From Bacteroidota bacterium (GTDB lineage Bacteria > Bacteroidota > Ignavibacteria > Ignavibacteriales > Melioribacteraceae): DNA of 23,834 nt. Under the pieces are notes generated by a model. That model had not been told where the DNA came from and did not search any database. It saw only the letters and a program-made list of their open reading frames with translations. Positions 1 through 7,930 of this stretch are shown in pieces. The position numbers were made by a program, and so were the translations under genes. Every line of letters begins with the position of its first letter. Within the stretch, counting starts at the first letter, position 1. The stretch covers positions 1-23,834 of the forward strand of contig JAJYMU010000236.1 in the NCBI GenBank assembly GCA_021786655.1. The letters are read 5' to 3'.

Positions 1-563
1 TCTGTATCGGAAAGACGGAACTGGCCGACCGCATCGGCAACAAGCTGTTTTATTATAGAATCGGCGTTGTACACGTGGTAATCATGCGCAATTCTTTTCT
101 GCTCAAGCCGCGATATTTCCAAAATAGAATTTATCAGCTTCTTCAGCCGGTTGGCGTCCTTCATCATTATTTCCAAAAATTCTTTCTGCTTATCTGCTTG
201 AACTTTTTTGATGCTGAGCGTTTCAAGATACAATTGAATGGATGATAGCGGCGATTTCAGTTCGTGCGTAACATTAGCAATGAAGTTATCGTAAAGACTG
301 GTAACTTTCATTTGCACTGTGAGGTTGCGGAAAATAAAAAAGAGAGCCACGGCAATTAGAACGATCAGAATAATTCCGCCGACAAAAACGCCGACGTTCG
401 GACTATCAATGACTATCTGCGGGGAAAGTTTGTCTCCTACTTGTTGGAAAATTAAATTGTTGGAGACGTACCAGTAAATCCACAAGGTAAGAAGTCCCAT
501 CCACGCAAGCTGCGCGAAGACAAAAGCGAAAATCAGAAAGAGAAGGGAATGACGTTTTTTCAT
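1..563 (-). CDS. Sensor histidine kinase, 3' part beyond window edge
   Basis: Inner-membrane two-component sensor kinase; the signal sensed is not evident. The frame opens at ATG 563-561 and runs without a stop to base 1, giving about 187 residues; the ATP-binding domain must lie beyond the left edge. Visible parts are a hydrophobic helix at about residues 7-31, a short extracytoplasmic loop of about 25 residues, a second helix at about 57-78, then a HisKA dimerisation domain with the phosphoacceptor motif NVTHELKSPLSSI, His100 being the predicted phosphorylation site. The very small sensor loop suggests it senses the membrane or a partner protein rather than a soluble ligand (inference). There is no response regulator gene on the visible side; it could lie beyond the edge. 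The call as a histidine kinase is secure; the specific system is unknown. Confidence 0.9.
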   Translation of the reverse strand, partial: MKKRHSLLFLIFAFVFAQLAWMGLLTLWIYWYVSNNLIFQQVGDKLSPQIVIDSPNVGVFVGGIILIVLIAVALFFIFRNLTVQMKVTSLYDNFIANVTHELKSPLSSIQLYLETLSIKKVQADKQKEFLEIMMKDANRLKKLINSILEISRLEQKRIAHDYHVYNADSIIKQLVADAVGQFRLSDT

Positions 564-704
564 TAGAGTGAAGTTTAATTTTAAATTGGGACTTAAATCG
601 TCCTTTACACTCACTGCAAATATCAACTAATAAAAGGAGAAGTGAAATATTGATCAAATTTATTTTACGGTTATCGCTTCGGAAGAATTGTTGCTAGTAT
701 TAGA

Positions 705-793
705 TCTCCCTCTGTTTCCCCCTGCCTGCCGGTAGACAAGCTTGGCAAGGAGGGAGAATTTCCCAAAGGGATGCCTATGGCAAAAGAGGGTGG
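705..793. repeat. Nested inverted-repeat block in the DPP III / kinase gap
   Basis: The 232-base gap between the kinase start and the DPP III stop holds several stacked inverted repeats. TCTCCCTC (705-712) pairs perfectly with GAGGGAGA (750-757). Between them CCTGCCTGCC faces GGTAGACAAG with imperfect pairing. Further right come TCCC-aaa-GGGA (761-771) and TGCC-ta-TGGCA (772-782). The block starts just after the DPP III stop when read on the minus strand. It looks like a decayed dispersed palindromic element rather than a simple terminator, since no T-run follows a stem. No coding frame in it looks real. Confidence 0.45.
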
Positions 794-795
794 TT

Positions 796-2835
796 CTAAT
801 TGTACGTCATCAAGAACGAATATTCCTTCGCGTAATTCAGCATCTGTTTTGTAAAGTCGTCGGGATATTCAATCTTGACATCAATAATTCTATCGCCGTC
901 AACAACCGGAATCAACACGGGATTAATAAACCCGGCATACGGCGCGATGTTCAATTTTTTGTAGCGTTCTAAAACTTCTTTATGTAATTCCGGATCAACT
1001 TTTACGCCGTACGTTTCAACCAAATTTTTCCCGGCATTGTAATCGCCTTCCGATTTAATTCTTTGAATCTCTTTCAGCAATTCACCGAACAACTCTCTCA
1101 GCTTGTTGTAGTCGTTAATCACAAAATAAGTTTTCCCGTCTCTAACTTTCTTCTCAATCACTCGATCGTTCATTCCTTTTTCGTAAGCCCACTTTGCAAT
1201 CAACTGACGGTTGCGCATGTGTGCTTCTTCAACATTTTCACCGGGCTGAATTCTTGCAAGCTGAACCATCAAACCGTTGCGTATGTATTGATCGTAAACT
1301 GCTTTGCCGACTTCAAGCGAAGGCATCACGCCGATATCAACAAGTTTCTGATCCATAATAAAATAGAGCGCAACCAAATCCGCACGTGCTTCTTCCAAAG
1401 TTGATGCGTAGTTTTTCAATGTTTCGTTCGGAGTTCCCACACCGGGATTTAACTGTCCCGATGCGTGACCGATTACCTCATGCATGTCGGTATGAAGATC
1501 GTCGCCGAGCGCGCCGTATTTTTTCGCGCGTTCAATTTCTTCTTTGGAGTAAGCAAATTCTTCCAGCACCCCGCTCGTCTCGGCGGCTTTGTTGTACGAA
1601 TAAACTATGTTGCCGAGGTTAACCGATTTCGAACCGTACTCTTTACGAATCCAGTTTGCGTTCGGCAAATTAATTCCAATCGGCGTTGAAGGCGATGAAT
1701 CCCCGGATTCGGTAACAACTGTTATAACTTTTGCGGAGATTCCTTTCACGCTTTTCTTTTTGTGCTGCGGCATTATCGGAGAATTATCTTCGAACCATTG
1801 CGCGTTATCGCTGATGGCTTTAATTCTTTTTGTCGCTTCGGGATCTTTGAACGACACAACAGACTCATAAGTCCCGCGGTAGCCGAGCGGATCGTTGTAC
1901 GTTTCGATAAAACCGTTTATGAAATCCACCATCGAAGATGTGTCCTTGACCCATGCGATGTTGTACTCGTCCCATTTCTTTAAGTCGCCGGTTTCATAAT
2001 ACTCAACCAGCAACTGAAGCGCTTTTTTCTGCTGATCATTTTCAGCAACGGTGATCGCTTTGTTCAGCCACTCAACAACTTTTTTAAGTGCGAATGCATA
2101 CATGCTGTTGGTCTTATAGTGCCGTTCGAAAATTTGTCCCTTTTCTCTCAACAGTTTGGAATTCAATCCGTAAGAGATTGGTTCGGGATCGTTTGGATTA
2201 ACCATCTTCTTGTAGAACGCTTCAACTTCCTTTTGCGAAACTCCTTCATAAAAATTTACCGCGGAAGTCTTCACCATATCGGCTTTCGGATCAAGATTAA
2301 CTTTGATAGCATCAACATTCGGGTCAAAAATGATGGGATAAAGTTTCTTCAGCAAATCGGCTGGTCTCTCGTTGTTCTGAAGCGGTAGCTGGTATTCGTC
2401 GGAACCATACACAAGATCAGAAAAATATTCTTTTGAAAATTCCGGCAGAAATTTTTTGTTTGAATAATGGTGATGAATTCCGTTTGAGAACCAGACGCGT
2501 TTCATGTAAACCATGAACTTTTGAAAATCTGGCGTGGTTCTATCCCCTGTGTATGTGTTTACAATCGCCTCAAGCGTGCGTTTGATGTACAAATTGTTTT
2601 TGTAATTCTGATCGTAAATTATTTCTCTGCCGGAAAGCGCTGCTTGATACAAATAGTAGATCAGCTCTTTCTGTCTGAGAGTCAGCGTTTCAAATCCCGG
2701 CACTTTGTATCGCTGAATTCTGAGATCCGCAAATTGCTCGGTTACATATTTAAAATTATCCGACTCTTGTTTTTGTGAACAGCTCATAAGAATTATTCCT
2801 GCTAAAATGGAAAGTAAAATTGTAATTTGTCGCAT
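796..2835 (-). CDS. Dipeptidyl peptidase III (family M49), predicted lipoprotein
   Basis: Zinc exopeptidase that removes dipeptides from the N-terminus of oligopeptides. The 679-residue product has the M49 signature: HEVIGH (His452, Glu453, His457; the six-residue HExxGH form specific to this family) and EEARAD at 481-486, which fits the family pattern EExRA(E/D) supplying the third zinc ligand. The N-terminus is a hydrophobic stretch ending in a lipobox, ILMSC, with Cys19 as the predicted lipidated residue, so the enzyme is probably exported and membrane-anchored (inference), unlike the cytosolic eukaryotic enzymes. Length is in the normal range. ATG 2835-2833 is used; it puts the signal peptide exactly at the start. 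It stands alone, divergent from the ArsC-like gene with about 94 bases between starts. Confidence 0.93.
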   Translation of the reverse strand: MRQITILLSILAGIILMSCSQKQESDNFKYVTEQFADLRIQRYKVPGFETLTLRQKELIYYLYQAALSGREIIYDQNYKNNLYIKRTLEAIVNTYTGDRTTPDFQKFMVYMKRVWFSNGIHHHYSNKKFLPEFSKEYFSDLVYGSDEYQLPLQNNERPADLLKKLYPIIFDPNVDAIKVNLDPKADMVKTSAVNFYEGVSQKEVEAFYKKMVNPNDPEPISYGLNSKLLREKGQIFERHYKTNSMYAFALKKVVEWLNKAITVAENDQQKKALQLLVEYYETGDLKKWDEYNIAWVKDTSSMVDFINGFIETYNDPLGYRGTYESVVSFKDPEATKRIKAISDNAQWFEDNSPIMPQHKKKSVKGISAKVITVVTESGDSSPSTPIGINLPNANWIRKEYGSKSVNLGNIVYSYNKAAETSGVLEEFAYSKEEIERAKKYGALGDDLHTDMHEVIGHASGQLNPGVGTPNETLKNYASTLEEARADLVALYFIMDQKLVDIGVMPSLEVGKAVYDQYIRNGLMVQLARIQPGENVEEAHMRNRQLIAKWAYEKGMNDRVIEKKVRDGKTYFVINDYNKLRELFGELLKEIQRIKSEGDYNAGKNLVETYGVKVDPELHKEVLERYKKLNIAPYAGFINPVLIPVVDGDRIIDVKIEYPDDFTKQMLNYAKEYSFLMTYN

Positions 2836-2929
2836 GAGTATTCCGCACTTTGTTTGATTATTTTGCGATGAAAAATATAATTTTTGAGCGCGCTAAACAA
2901 TGAATCAATTAATAACCGGGATATAATTG

Positions 2930-3262
2930 ATGAACGTTCAGATAATCGGTACAAAAGGTTGCAGCGAAACGCGAAAGGCGGAAAGATTTTTCAGCGAAAG
3001 AAGGATTCAGTTTCACTTCCGCGATTTGAACGAAAAAGGCTTGGCAAAAGGTGAACTTGAAAACATTACACGCATTATTCCGCTGGAAGAATTGATTGAC
3101 CGTGAAGGCAAGCAATTCAAAAAAAGAAACATGCAGTACATGGTTTTTAATCTTGAAGAAGAACTTCTTAGCGACTCGCTGCTTTTGAAAACACCCATCG
3201 TTAGAAACGGAAAGGAAGTTACAATCGGTTACCAGCCGGATGTTTGGAAGAAGTGGGTGTAG
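2930..3262 (+). CDS. ArsC/Spx-family thioredoxin-fold protein
   Basis: Small 110-residue protein of the ArsC/Spx/YffB thioredoxin-like superfamily. The N-terminal strand is followed by GTKGCSETRKAERFF, where Cys11 is in the position of the ArsC catalytic cysteine; there is no CxxC, so a Spx-type redox switch is unlikely. The C-terminal TPIVRNG...TIGYQPDVW block (about 88-106) matches the conserved end of the family. It could be a glutaredoxin-dependent arsenate reductase or, more likely, a YffB-like protein of unknown role; no arsenic gene lies nearby. ATG 2930 is chosen; a TTG lies directly in front of it (2927) and would add one residue. There is no strong ribosome binding site. Confidence 0.8.
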   Translation: MNVQIIGTKGCSETRKAERFFSERRIQFHFRDLNEKGLAKGELENITRIIPLEELIDREGKQFKKRNMQYMVFNLEEELLSDSLLLKTPIVRNGKEVTIGYQPDVWKKWV

Positions 3263-3278
3263 ATTCTTTTTGCGTTTT

Positions 3279-3353
3279 GTCATGCCGGACTTGATCCGGC
3301 ATCTATTTGCTTGAAAAACCTTTGTTTAGATTCCGCATCAAGTGCGGAATGAC
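3279..3353. repeat. Paired palindromic repeat between convergent genes
   Basis: Two 26-base arms, 3279-3304 and 3328-3353, are inverted copies of each other with four differences, and each arm is itself a hairpin: GCCGGA-cttga-TCCGGC on the left, TTCCGCA-tcaag-TGCGGAA on the right. It sits between the stop codons of the ArsC-like gene (3262) and the HAD gene (3363). This is the general form of the GTCATTCCGCACTTGATGCGGAA dispersed repeats seen in many bacterial genomes. It may also block read-through from both sides, but no T-run follows it. Confidence 0.75.
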
Positions 3354-3362
3354 AGTACCACG

Positions 3363-3971
3363 TCACAAAATGTTTTTCACTTTCAAATCATCTACCAATT
3401 TTTCATAACTCACAAACTGAACACCGTCCCACCCGCATCGTTTAGCACCATCTATGTATTCTTGAATGTCGTCAATGAAGAAATGTTCGGCGGAAGGTTT
3501 CTGCGTGAATTGTTCTACCGCTCTATAAATTTTTTCTTCCGGCTTCACGGCTCCGACTTCATGAGACAGAAAAAGTTTGTCAAACCAATTCAGAAAATCA
3601 TAATCACCGTAACCGTAGCGGTGGTGAATCGGATTGGTATTGGAGAGCAATACAACTTTGTATTTCCTCTTTAATTCCGGTATAAGCTGAATGACGTTGT
3701 AGTTCAAAGTGAAAATATCAGAAATGATCCGGCGGAATTCGTCGGCGGTAACTTTATTCTCAAGCCATTCGATCATAACGGCAAGATATTTTTCTTCACT
3801 AATTGCCCCTTTTTCAAAATCGCGGTGAACGTTGTAATGATCACGGTAATGCTGGGCAAATTTATCTCCAAGTCCCGGTTTAATTTTATTGAAATGATTC
3901 AATGGTTTCGTATAGTCGAATGGAAGAAGAACATTCCCGAGATCGAAAACAATAACAGAATATTTTGACAA
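3363..3971 (-). CDS. HAD-superfamily phosphatase, YihX-like
   Basis: Cytosolic haloacid dehalogenase-type hydrolase with a small helical cap, resembling the YihX/epoxide-hydrolase N-terminal subgroup, which dephosphorylates sugar phosphates. Motif I is VFDLGNVLL (nucleophile Asp10 in the start chosen here), with Asn in place of the usual second Asp as in YihX; motif II is LLSNTN, motif III the Lys of GAVKPEEKIY, and motif IV FFIDDIQEYI. The frame is open back to a TTG at 4004, but that start would put 20 residues before the nucleophile; the TTG at 3971-3969 gives MSKYSVIVFDLGNV, the usual family spacing, so it is preferred. Neither start has a clear ribosome binding site. The substrate is not predictable. 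Confidence 0.85.
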   Translation of the reverse strand: MSKYSVIVFDLGNVLLPFDYTKPLNHFNKIKPGLGDKFAQHYRDHYNVHRDFEKGAISEEKYLAVMIEWLENKVTADEFRRIISDIFTLNYNVIQLIPELKRKYKVVLLSNTNPIHHRYGYGDYDFLNWFDKLFLSHEVGAVKPEEKIYRAVEQFTQKPSAEHFFIDDIQEYIDGAKRCGWDGVQFVSYEKLVDDLKVKNIL

Positions 3972-4040
3972 GGCGTAAACCAAATTGATTTTTAGCTGCT
4001 GCAATTAAACATTATAAGCGGTAAATATTCAAGCGAAAAA

Positions 4041-4104
4041 CTTCTTGGCGTACTTTGCGTGAGGTTTTTTCTCCCAAAGACGCTAAGAGCGCAAAGAAGG
4101 CGCT
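4041..4104. repeat. Imperfect inverted repeat, decayed dispersed element
   Basis: The left arm cttggcgtactttgcgtgag (about 4044-4063) is an imperfect inverted copy of ctcccaaagacgctaag (4071-4087), separated by a T-run, and is followed by agcgcaaagaagg. The cgcaaagacgctaag core is a common intergenic repeat type in Bacteroidota and relatives. It lies in the 218-base gap between the HAD gene and the lipoprotein gene; the rest of that gap is AT-rich with nothing else recognisable. Confidence 0.4.
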
Positions 4105-4222
4105 GAAATGAATTGATAATGAATCTTTGTTTATTTATGTTCTAAAAGAAATAAGAAATATTTATTGTTCCCTTGTAATCTGTTTTTAAAAAGTGATTTC
4201 AAATGAATGAGTCGGGGGAAGT

Positions 4223-4663
4223 ATGAAAAAAGTTCGAATCCTATCCTTTGCATTTATAATCGCAATTTCAATTTCTTGCACAGAGGTTAACCCGCTTGAG
4301 CAAATAGCTCCAGGAGTAGTAATAAGAACAGATAAAGAAAACTATTGGCTTCCTTCCGGAGTTTTTGTTGACACTATTCGAATGACTGTTTGGAATAATA
4401 CATCCAGAAAAGTTAATCGGCTTCATCCATATGAGACCATACAACTTTTCGACGGCCAGAATTGGAAACGATATGGAAACGTAGAAATTATTGACAGGAG
4501 TTTAACAAGCGGATCTAGCCTACGTTTTAAGACTGAAACTTGGATATTTGGTTATTATGGTAAAGAAGGAAAATATCGTTTTATAGGTGAATTTATCTTT
4601 GATGGTGAAGATACATTAAGTCATTCTATTTCAAATGAATTTTATCTCTCATTCCAAAAATAA
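4223..4663 (+). CDS. Hypothetical lipoprotein, possibly beta-sandwich
   Basis: I do not recognise this 146-residue protein. It begins with a clear type II signal peptide: MKKVR, a hydrophobic core, then SISC with Cys19 as the lipidation site. The rest alternates short beta-prone stretches (VVIRTDKENY, TIRMTVWNNTSRK, ETIQLFDGQNWKRYG) and ends in GKYRFIGEFIF...SNEFYLSF, the layout of a single immunoglobulin-like or BsuPI-like beta sandwich (inference from pattern only). The start at ATG 4223 is well supported by GGGGGAAGT just upstream. It stands alone on the plus strand between minus-strand genes and is followed by a terminator. It looks more AT-rich than its neighbours, so it may be a lineage-specific gene. 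Confidence 0.75.
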   Translation: MKKVRILSFAFIIAISISCTEVNPLEQIAPGVVIRTDKENYWLPSGVFVDTIRMTVWNNTSRKVNRLHPYETIQLFDGQNWKRYGNVEIIDRSLTSGSSLRFKTETWIFGYYGKEGKYRFIGEFIFDGEDTLSHSISNEFYLSFQK

Positions 4664-4664
4664 A

Positions 4665-4692
4665 AAAGCCGCAATCAATTGACCGCGGCTTT
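4665..4692. terminator. Bidirectional rho-independent terminator
   Basis: AAAGCCGC (4665-4672) pairs with GCGGCTTT (4685-4692) around a 12-base loop. Read on the minus strand the stem is followed by TTTTTTATTTTT territory, a strong terminator for the RND operon ending at 4743; read on the plus strand it follows the lipoprotein stop (4663) and ends in TTTCTCTC. Confidence 0.85.
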
Positions 4693-4742
4693 CTCTCATC
4701 TAAATACTATCTACTAACTGCTCAATACTAAATACTGCTCTT

Positions 4743-7700
4743 TCATTTTTCCAATCCCAAGTCTTCTTCAACGACGTCAACTTTTTCTTTTTTCTTGAAT
4801 CGAACAAGATCGCTGACTTTTCCGAACAGCACCGGAATTCTTAATCTGTATTCTTCAACCTTAGTATAAACAACCGGAACAATAATTAGCGTTAGGAAAA
4901 GCGCGGAAGTTAATCCGCCAATTAATGCCCAAGCCAAACCGGATTTCCATTCGGAACCGGAGCTGGCAGAAAGCGCAATCGGCATCATACCGAAAATCAT
5001 AGTGAGTGTTGTCATGAAGATGGGACGAATTCTCATTCTTCCGGCATCAATCAATGCGTCATGCAGATTTTCGCCTTTCGCTCGCATATAATTAGTTCTA
5101 TCAACCAAAAGAATTCCGTTCTTGCCCACCAATCCGATAAGCATGATGATACCGAGTATCGTGAAGATGCTTAACGATTTCATCGTGAGCGCAAGTGCAA
5201 AGAGTGCACCGATCATTGCAAGAGGAATCGAAAATAAAATTACAAACGGATAAATAAACGAATCGTACAGTGCAACCATGATCATGTAAGTGAACAGAAT
5301 GCCGGCAAGAAATGCCAGTCCAAGATTTCCGAACGATTCATTCTGATTTTTTATGTCGCCTTCCCATGAATAAGTTATACCGGCAGGAAGCTGCATCTCT
5401 TTAAGTTTCTTTCCGATATCCTGCGCAATACTTCCGCTCGGTCTATTGATGGCTTGAGAATAAATCATTACCGAAGCGTTTCTATCTTGACGACCGAGTT
5501 TTGTCGGACCGGTAGAACGTAAAATGTTCGCGAACTGTTTTAGATAAATCGTCTGACCTTTTTTGTTGACGAAAGTTATGTCTCCCAAGTTATCGGTCTT
5601 GGAGCGGTCAAATTGGTCAAGAGCAATTCTAATATCGTAATCGGTATCACCTTCACGAAGTTTTGAATCATCATCTCCGGTTAAAGCAACTTGCAAAGTA
5701 GCGCCGACTTCTGCCAGCGTTAAACCGTAGCTCACGAGTTTGCTTCTGTCGAGTTCAATCCTCGTTTCCGGATTTCCTTCTTGAGATGAAAGCCGTACGT
5801 CCGCAGTTCCCGGAATTGTTTTTACAACATCGGCAACTTTGTTGGCGGTTCGAACGACATCCTCATAGTTTGGACCTTTGAGAAGCAACTGTACCGGAGA
5901 TTGATTAGCAACTCCGAAAAGTCCGATTGGATTAACTCTAACTTTTACGCCCGGGATTCCTTGAGCCAATTCTTTTATCGCAATACCAACTTCGTCCGTT
6001 GTTCTTTTTCTTTGATTTTTAGGAACAAGAACAACATCTATTTCAGTAGAATTTGCGGAAGAGAACCCGAATAATCCTTCCGTAGAAGAACCGACATTAA
6101 CATAAATTTTTTCAACCTCCGGCATTTTACCAATCATTGCTTCAACTTCTTGAGAAACTTTGTTTGTAGTCTCGATCTTTGTTCCAGGAGGCAATTCCAT
6201 TGTAACTGCAAATTCACCGCGGTCCGTTTGCGTCATGAACTCAAATCCAATAAAGCCCGCCGGAATCAATGCAAAAGACACAATTAGCATGGCAACCGTT
6301 GCAAGCGTAACTTTTCCTCTGTTCTTAAAACTCCACTTCAACGTGTTGATATAAAACTCTGTGAATCTTTTGAATTGACTCTCGAACCAAACTGCAAATT
6401 TTCCAAGCAGGGTTCTCTTTGTAAGCCGTTCAAGTTTTCCAAATCTTGAAGCAAGAAGCGGCGTCATTGTGAACGATACAAACAAGCTCATCAAGGTTGA
6501 GAACACAACAACTACAGCGAATTGACGGAGAATATTTCCGACTATACCACCGACAAGCGCAAGCGGCAGGAACACCGCTACGTCAACGAAGGTAATTGCA
6601 AGCGCTGCAAAACCAATTTCATTTCTTCCTCTCAGCGCCGCCTCTTTTCTTTCAGTTCCCCGCTCAAGGTAATGATAAATATTTTCCAGCACGACTATCG
6701 AGTCGTCAACAAGAATACCGACCACTAGCGAGAGACCCAGTAAAGTCATTAAGTTCAGCGTGAATCCCAAAGCGTAAATGGCAATGAACGTAGAGATCAA
6801 CGAAGATGGAATTGCTATCAATACAATTAACGAATTCCTAATGCTGTGCAAAAACATCAGCATCACAATCGCAACCAGCAATATGGCTATCGAAAGATCT
6901 TCTTTAACCGCGTTGGCTGCGTCGATTGTGAAAAGAGAACCGTCTTCTGCAATATCGAATTTCAGATTAACATTTTTGTATTGGTCTTCCAATTTTTTCA
7001 TTTCTTTTTTAACAAGACCGGCAACTTCAACTGCGTTTGCATCGGTTTGTTTCTGTAGAATTACACCAACTGTATTTCTAAAATTTATTCTGGTGATGTT
7101 CTCGTAATCTTTTATTCCGTCTTCCACTTCGGCTATATCACCAAGTTTTATTTCGCCTCCCTGACGCGATTCCCCGATAGTAAGATTACGCAGTTCGTCA
7201 ACAGATGTTATTTTTCCCGCAATACGAACAATAAACTGTCCGTCTGAATCCTTAATTTTTCCAGTCGGGAAATCAAGATTGGAATTCTTTACTGCCTGGG
7301 TAACCTGCATTATCGATAAGCCATAAGCTCTTAGCTTTTGCATGTCAAGATTTACTTTTATCTCGCGCTGATCGCCGCCGACTAATACTATTTGTCCGAC
7401 ACCTTCAACTCTTGAAAGTCGCGGCTGCAGCTGATCTTTAACAAATTGATAGAATGATTTCGAATCCATGTTCGCTGAAACGCCCATTCTCAGGATCGGA
7501 ATCTCATCAAGCGCAAATTTCGATATTGTCGGTGATTTTGCACCCGTCGGCAATTGAGCAAGAATTCCGCCGACTTTTCTTTGCGCATCCTGCAAAGAGA
7601 AATCTGTATTTGCCGATTGAGCTAATTCTACAATTACAAATGAAACACCTTCCATCGAGGTCGAACGGACAGTTGAAACCTTATCCATTCCTGAAACCGC

Positions 7701-7907
7701 GTCTTCAATCAACTTTGTTACGCCCGTTTCAACTTCTTTGGGCGATGCACCGGGATAAACGGTTGTAATTGTAAGAATAGGCGGTGAAAATTTCGGTATC
7801 AACTCGTAATTGAGCTTCGTGTAACTGAACAGACCAACTATAATAAGCGCTGCAAATATTATGATTATCAGCGATGGTCTTTTTATTGATAATTCTGTAA
7901 TTGTCAT
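4743..7907 (-). CDS. RND efflux pump inner-membrane transporter (HAE1/AcrB type)
   Basis: Proton-driven inner-membrane component of a tripartite drug or hydrophobic-compound exporter. The 1054-residue length is typical. It has the two-fold repeated plan: a first helix at about 11-29, a large periplasmic porter/docking region to about 335, a helix bundle at about 336-550, a second periplasmic region to about 860, and a final helix bundle to about 1015. The proton-relay residues of AcrB are present: Asp401-Asp402 in GILVDDSIVVLEN and Lys929 in GLVGKNGILLVD. ATG 7907 is preceded by an AGGA box. It is the last gene of the tetR-tolC-MFP-RND operon, 23 bases after the MFP gene. The substrate range cannot be read from sequence; the DD/K set argues against the heavy-metal branch. 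Confidence 0.95.
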   Translation of the reverse strand: MTITELSIKRPSLIIIIFAALIIVGLFSYTKLNYELIPKFSPPILTITTVYPGASPKEVETGVTKLIEDAVSGMDKVSTVRSTSMEGVSFVIVELAQSANTDFSLQDAQRKVGGILAQLPTGAKSPTISKFALDEIPILRMGVSANMDSKSFYQFVKDQLQPRLSRVEGVGQIVLVGGDQREIKVNLDMQKLRAYGLSIMQVTQAVKNSNLDFPTGKIKDSDGQFIVRIAGKITSVDELRNLTIGESRQGGEIKLGDIAEVEDGIKDYENITRINFRNTVGVILQKQTDANAVEVAGLVKKEMKKLEDQYKNVNLKFDIAEDGSLFTIDAANAVKEDLSIAILLVAIVMLMFLHSIRNSLIVLIAIPSSLISTFIAIYALGFTLNLMTLLGLSLVVGILVDDSIVVLENIYHYLERGTERKEAALRGRNEIGFAALAITFVDVAVFLPLALVGGIVGNILRQFAVVVVFSTLMSLFVSFTMTPLLASRFGKLERLTKRTLLGKFAVWFESQFKRFTEFYINTLKWSFKNRGKVTLATVAMLIVSFALIPAGFIGFEFMTQTDRGEFAVTMELPPGTKIETTNKVSQEVEAMIGKMPEVEKIYVNVGSSTEGLFGFSSANSTEIDVVLVPKNQRKRTTDEVGIAIKELAQGIPGVKVRVNPIGLFGVANQSPVQLLLKGPNYEDVVRTANKVADVVKTIPGTADVRLSSQEGNPETRIELDRSKLVSYGLTLAEVGATLQVALTGDDDSKLREGDTDYDIRIALDQFDRSKTDNLGDITFVNKKGQTIYLKQFANILRSTGPTKLGRQDRNASVMIYSQAINRPSGSIAQDIGKKLKEMQLPAGITYSWEGDIKNQNESFGNLGLAFLAGILFTYMIMVALYDSFIYPFVILFSIPLAMIGALFALALTMKSLSIFTILGIIMLIGLVGKNGILLVDRTNYMRAKGENLHDALIDAGRMRIRPIFMTTLTMIFGMMPIALSASSGSEWKSGLAWALIGGLTSALFLTLIIVPVVYTKVEEYRLRIPVLFGKVSDLVRFKKKEKVDVVEEDLGLEK

Positions 7908-7930
7908 TTTTCAAATTCCTTTTTATGAAC

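Noticed and set aside
406..657. Open frame of 83 codons on the minus strand across the kinase start
   Set aside because: It overlaps the histidine kinase in another frame; the kinase frame has the HisKA motif and membrane helices, this one has nothing.
2887..2894. AGCGCGCT palindrome in the DPP III / ArsC-like divergent gap as an operator
   Set aside because: Eight bases of alternating G and C are too short and common to support a regulatory call alone.
3363..3971. HAD motif I lacking the second Asp as a sign of inactivity
   Set aside because: DLGN in place of DxD is the normal form in the YihX subgroup, which is catalytically active.
4743..7907. Heavy-metal (CusA-type) RND pump
   Set aside because: The DD pair and Lys in the membrane bundle match the HAE1/AcrB branch, and the operon has a TetR regulator and no metal-binding partner.
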